Below are positions 59,758 to 64,000 of a stretch of DNA of 64,000 nt, piece by piece. A program made the translations under genes and the position numbers. How positions within the stretch are numbered: position 1 is the first letter of the stretch; each line of letters starts with the position of its first letter. Below the pieces are notes generated by a model, which was not told the DNA's origin, made no database searches, and worked only from the letters and a program-made list of their open reading frames with translations. The DNA comes from Tretioscincus oriximinensis (taxonomy: Eukaryota; Chordata; Lepidosauria; Squamata; Gymnophthalmidae): the NCBI GenBank assembly GCA_022410635.1, contig JAJVDF010000167.1, positions 1,667,261-1,731,260 of the forward strand. The letters run 5' to 3'.

Positions 59758-60434
59758 TCTTTCTACGCTCACAAATGCNATGCACCACTGAAAAACCACT
59801 GCTTGCCTCCTTTCCCATCCCAGCTCCACTTGCATACCTAATGGCTACATTTCTGGGCCTGGGCCAGAACCAGGTAGTTCACATGGGCATTGATAGCGGT
59901 GTCAGGACTGTATGAGTGGCACTGATATCCAGGCAATATTCACACTGTCTGTCTAGACAGTGCTCCTAGCCAACCTATTCAGTGGTTCTGCTGTAAAAGA
60001 AGGCTTGATTGTGACAACATGGCCATGTTTGGCATGCCCAACTAGGCTGCCCGAGTCCAAAAGGAATCAGGTCTTCATTTAAGACAAATTGTGAGCTGGC
60101 TCCACTCCTGAGGAAGGAAATGGGCTGCGGTTCTCATGTGACATTGTGGCCAGTCACAGCTATAAAGCAAAGGGGTAAGCCCCCAGTCTGGGACTTCTCA
60201 AAATTCCAAAAAGATCCATTACTTAATCTCAACATCTCTGGTTCTCCCTGAAGTTTCTGGACACATGGTAACATGAGTAACAACACATCTGTTGTAGACG
60301 TAGATCCCTAAAATGCATTGCTTAGCCTGTGTAAACAGGGCCTATACATTTGCAGCAAAGGTAACCACTGTGCAAGCAATTGTGGCACACAGGGCACTTT
60401 GATAGGAAAAGGGAGAAAGGAGTGCAATTCATTT

Positions 60435-60752
60435 TATGAAGGACAAGAAGAATCTGGTTTTTATACTCCGCCCTTCTCACCCAAAGGGACTCAGAGCAGC
60501 TTACAAGGTTAATTTTCGCCCAAAGGCTTACAACTATTCTATTTCCCCACCAGATTAGTAGTAGTATTCATTAATCTACTTGAAATGTTGATTGCAAATC
60601 TACTTTCTTTCAAATAGCTGAGTTGGCTAGAGGTGAGGCCAGTAGAGGGCGCTCACTTCTCCCCATGGATGACACAGGGCTTTGAGAATGGATCTCTTGA
60701 TTGAAAGACCGTCTATTAACGGTTACCTCTGAGCCATTCGTGCCTCAATGAA
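60435..60752 (-). mobile_element. tRNA-derived SINE, family A
   Basis: ACAAGAAGAATCTGG, TTATACTCCGCCCTTCTCAC, CAAAGGGACTCAGAGCAGCT, ATAGCTGAGTTGGCTAGAGG, and a head whose minus strand reads GAGGCACGAATGGCTCAGAG. Full length, moderately diverged. Confidence 0.82.
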
Positions 60753-60759
60753 TAGGAAA

Positions 60760-61890
60760 ATGAAGGTGAACCTTCCAAAGGGTGCTTCTTCCTTTCCATG
60801 ATGATTTTGCGATCCTCAAATAGGAGGTTTCTATTATGTACAGGAAACTCAGGTCTCAGTAGCATGCTGAACCAGTGAATAGAGTGGAGAGAGATGTAAT
60901 TCATCCCACTTATATTAGGTTGCATTGTAGCAAGACATGGTGCCTCAACCACTTGCCAAGCTGTTGTGTGCTGAAGAGACTGGACCACTGAATACCAATA
61001 CAGAGCAGCTTTGTTCATAGTGAGGAAAGAATATGAGAAGCTCCAGACATCTCAGTGAGGACAGTTTCTCCCTTAGTTCAAAAAATGCCACAAGATTGAC
61101 CCAGGGAAAAGATGAGGGTTTGACGATTCCTCAGGGCCCAAGCCAATAACTGAATTGATTACTAGCTTTTAAAAGAGAGCACAGGNACACCTGCCCTTTT
61201 CTTAAGTGTTTCAGGGAGATCGACTGGTATAAGACAACACTTGTCTGGTATTCCTGCATCATCTACAGCCTGTTTTTAAACATCTGGCTCCTCCCTATGC
61301 CTCATTTTCTCCAGCTTATTCCCCAGTTCAGCATGATTCCATACTTTTCAGGCAACCAAATATAACTGTGCACATCCTTACAAATATGACAAATGTAAAA
61401 AAAAGGAAAAGAAAGATCAGGACAGCTCATTCCTGCATTTCCTTTTAAAAATCTAACTGCACCAAAGAAAATGGGTGAGACATGGATTGAAACTCATTTG
61501 CTCAAAATGGACCCATATATCAGGCATAGCTTATTGCTTAAAGGCATCCTGTTACAGACACTGCTGCTATTGCACCAGAATGCTTTAGTGGCAGCATTTA
61601 AAATCTGCTAACCCAGAAACATAGAGCCAGCAAATTGTCAGTGTAAAAGAACGATTATTTATTGACCTTAATAAAGAGGTCAAATCTGTATAGTAAAAGT
61701 ACGTTTTAAAACTNCCAGAGAAATGTGAAGAAAATGGATTGAAATCTGGATTGCAAACAATTCTCTTTTGCTGATAAGCAGTCAGTACTCACAGGATATA
61801 TGAGACTGTGAAATAGTAGGAAAAAGGGGAAAACACTGGTTTTCAGCTAAAATGATAACATCTGTGAAGTGGGATCTGCTTATGGACATG
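60760..61890. other. Intergenic DNA, no recognised feature
   Basis: No gene or repeat family was recognised here. Confidence 0.4.
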
Positions 61891-61894
61891 TGAA

Positions 61895-62205
61895 CTTTAC
61901 TTCCAGAAGAGATGGTGATAGCTAGCAGCTTCGATAGCTTTAAGACAGGATTAGACAGATTTATGACACCAAGGGTATAAGTAGCTACTAGGATGGCTCT
62001 CTTGATACTGGCTCCTGGATGGAGCAACAGGCAGGTTTCTTAAAATACCATTTGCAGGGAGTCGAGAACAGGTGAAAGTTTTACCTTCATCTGTTTGAGA
62101 CTGCCCAGGTGCAATTGGTGGTCCATTGTGTGAAACAGAGTGCTGAATTAGATGGTCTCCGGCCAGATTCAGCAGGGCACCTCTTATGTTCTTGTGTTAA
62201 GTTGT
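61895..62205 (+). mobile_element. CR1-type LINE 3' end
   Basis: ACTTTACTTCCAGAAGAGAT, AGCTTCGATAGCTTTAAGAC, AGGATTAGACAGATTTATGA, GGATGGAGCAACAGGCAGGT and CTCTTATGTTCTTGTG. These are the same landmarks as 45660-45960, more diverged. Confidence 0.78.
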
Positions 62206-62344
62206 ATTTTGGGGTTTGGTACATTATTCATCTGGTAAAGGCCTACTTTATTGCATCCTGTCTCTACTCTTTCCTTATCTGTAGCATTTCCTGAAATGTT
62301 CTATTCCATCTGCAGTAGATTGTGGTTTGCTGGCTCCTGTTTTG

Positions 62345-62367
62345 ATGTATATATATATATATATATC
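62345..62367. repeat. (TA)n microsatellite
   Basis: About ten TA units immediately before the L2-type LINE end. Confidence 0.9.
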
Positions 62368-62379
62368 CCAAAGATCAAA

Positions 62380-62632
62380 TGCACAAATGGCCTATGTTAG
62401 AGAAAGGACCAGTCTTTTGAATAATCTCCCCTTCGAGGTGCATCTGTCATCATCATTGTATTCTTTTAGAAGGTCCTTAAAGACCTGCCCTTTGGTTGAA
62501 GAAATGCTGTTTTTTTCCCTCCACCTTCAAATACTGATTGTACTGTTTTAAAAAGTAAATTTTGTACTGTTTTTTGTTGTTGTCACCCCGAGACCTTCGG
62601 GTATGGGGCGGGGTATAAATGTAAATAAATAA
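62380..62632 (+). mobile_element. L2-type LINE, ORF2 C-terminus and 3' tail
   Basis: The plus strand encodes VRERTSLLNNLPFEVHLSSS followed by LYSFRRSLKTCPLVEE, the typical end of L2/CR1-group ORF2 (W..LP.E.....S..SFRR.LKT). The 3' UTR ends CACCCCGAGACCTTCGGGTA, TGGGGCGGGGTATAAATG, AAATAAATAAAG. This tail is shared with the family B SINE at 19131-19378. Confidence 0.82.
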
Positions 62633-62639
62633 AGTGCTT

Positions 62640-63660
62640 TTTCCATACCAGAAAATCCTCTGACATGAGAATCTGCTGGCCAAAGGAAACAAGTTCTTTC
62701 TAGTCCTCAGTGAGACAATGATTGTAGTGTGCTAACTAACCCAAATCATTAATTAGCTGTTTGACTAATTTTGCAGAGGANATAAAGATTTCATGGGAAA
62801 TGTCACTATTCTTCTTTACTTATTCCTCATTCAAATATATTAGAGTCATTTCTTTTTAATGAAATTGAGAAATGCCAAATCCATTATCATTGTTTAGATT
62901 CCTGTCCATTGTTTCATTTTGGTCTTTCAATACACTTTTAATGACCAGACTTATTTGAGCCATTGAGGATAAGATTTAATAATTAAAACATTTGACTATG
63001 ATCATGTTTCAAATATTGAAGTACCCGCTCAATAAAAATATGATTTCTGGGACCAGAGGTTAAATAGATTCATATATTGATACTTCCCTCTCTTCTTGCA
63101 CCCCATTCATTGATTATGATCTGGGGGGAATAAATCCAATAGGAAGGAAAGAAACATAATTCCAATCCAGGGTATTTTGTTAAATTAGCATACAGGGTTG
63201 TGTAGAAGAGTTCTGCATCCAGGTTGTCCACCTTTCTTATATACAATTGAACATTTGAACATTTTCCACATTATCTGGATCTTCCCATTTTTGGAAGTTT
63301 TGTACACTTAAGCAATTTTTGCAGTCCTTTGGACCAAATCATATGTGTTATGGGCATGAGTTGCCTCCGTGACATTNCATTGTATAGATAGGGTGGCAAA
63401 TGGGGTTACAACAGGAAAAAATCTGAAAGGATATGGAAATGTGGATATNAATGTGATATGGAAAATATGTTTTTTCACCAGGTACAGCTTTTAATGCCTG
63501 TAGCGCCTGAGGAAAAACATTATACAATCATTAAAATCTATACCCATGAAAGCTGCAAATTCCTTTCCATAATTCTACTGGCAGGATCTTGTTCCAAGAC
63601 CAGTGCAGAAAAGGTCTTAACTCTTAGAAACCTTGGACTGTGTTACTACAGGTTCAGAGT
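62640..63660. other. Intergenic DNA, no recognised feature
   Basis: AT-rich sequence with several N bases. No gene or repeat family was identified. Confidence 0.4.
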
Positions 63661-63689
63661 ACAAAACGTAAGATGTGTTTTTATATATT

Positions 63690-63842
63690 TATGTATGTAT
63701 ACTTACATCCCACCCTATACCCAAAGGTCTTAGATCAGCCAACCATAGGGGGCACACATAGCTTTTTTGTTGCTTTCTCCACAACAGACACCCTGTGAGG
63801 TAGGCAGGGCTGAGAGAGTTCCAAAGAACTGTGATTGACCCA
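63690..63842 (-). mobile_element. tRNA-derived SINE, family B, 3' part
   Basis: The plus strand reads CATCCCACCCTATACCCAAA, CAACCATAGGGGGCACACAT, GTTGCTTTCTCCACAACAGA, CACCCTGTGAGGTAGG. This is the reverse complement of the body and tail of the SINE at 19131-19378. Confidence 0.82.
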
Positions 63843-63892
63843 ATGTAAAATGTATATTAAACAACTCTTGCCTTTGATACTAAGTTCATTTA

Positions 63893-64000
63893 CATCAGTG
63901 TGGTCCAACCTTTTTGGACCCGAGAGCCGATCAAACATCATTGCAGGAGTGTGAGGGTCAGAGTGACATCACTTCCTCCCCTGCCCCAGAAGTAATGTCA
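63893..64000. mobile_element. hAT-like repeat end, cut by window edge
   Basis: CATCAGTGTGGTCCAACCTT followed by TTTGGACCCGAGAGCCGATC. This resembles the common amniote hAT-derived ends with the form CCAACCTTTTTG. Only the left part is in the window. Confidence 0.45.

Noticed and set aside
1..64000. CRISPR array, bacterial operon or phage features
   Set aside because: The window is vertebrate intronic and intergenic DNA. The repeats present are transposons, microsatellites and one short minisatellite, without regular spacers.

Overview
This window is vertebrate nuclear DNA: AT-rich, intron-dominated and densely packed with interspersed repeats. The repeat mix is CR1-type and L2-type LINE 3' ends, an RTE/BovB-type tail, L1-type ORF2 copies, two tRNA-derived SINE families, several MITEs and foldback elements. 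That mix points to a non-avian reptile, most likely a squamate (gecko-like); the species cannot be fixed from sequence alone. Scattered single N bases look like low-quality consensus positions.

One protein-coding gene is supported: RASA1 (p120 RasGAP), on the minus strand. Twenty coding exons can be placed with canonical GT/AG borders and unbroken reading phase. Exon 1 (Gly/Ala/Pro-rich N-terminus) ends at 48652 and exon 20 (inside the RasGAP domain) ends at 1012. Together they give 2573 nt, or 857 complete codons plus two bases. Domain order is SH2-SH3-SH2-PH-C2-RasGAP, with both SH2 phosphotyrosine-binding arginines and the GAP arginine finger present. The last roughly 150 residues (about five exons) lie beyond the left edge. 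The promoter is a CpG island at about 48400-49760.

Layout: 1-32900 holds exons 20 to 2 with repeat-filled introns. 32877-48651 is intron 1 (15.8 kb), containing a 2.6 kb 5'-truncated L1 with target-site duplications, several SINEs, a CR1/L2 pair and two copies of a foldback retroelement. 48652-49760 is exon 1 plus the CpG island. 49760-64000 is upstream intergenic DNA with a second L1, a decayed LINE reverse transcriptase, hairpin MITEs and CR1/L2/SINE fragments, and no convincing gene.

The most unusual material is structural. A short retroposed element occurs five times, each copy flanked by 9-17 bp direct repeats. Three copies are palindromic foldbacks with different fold junctions, which suggests repeated snap-back during integration. 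Other long inverted repeats sit at 24.7-25.2 kb and 28.98-29.30 kb. A perfect 34-bp inverted repeat near the start of intron 1 is not explained by any recognised transposon.
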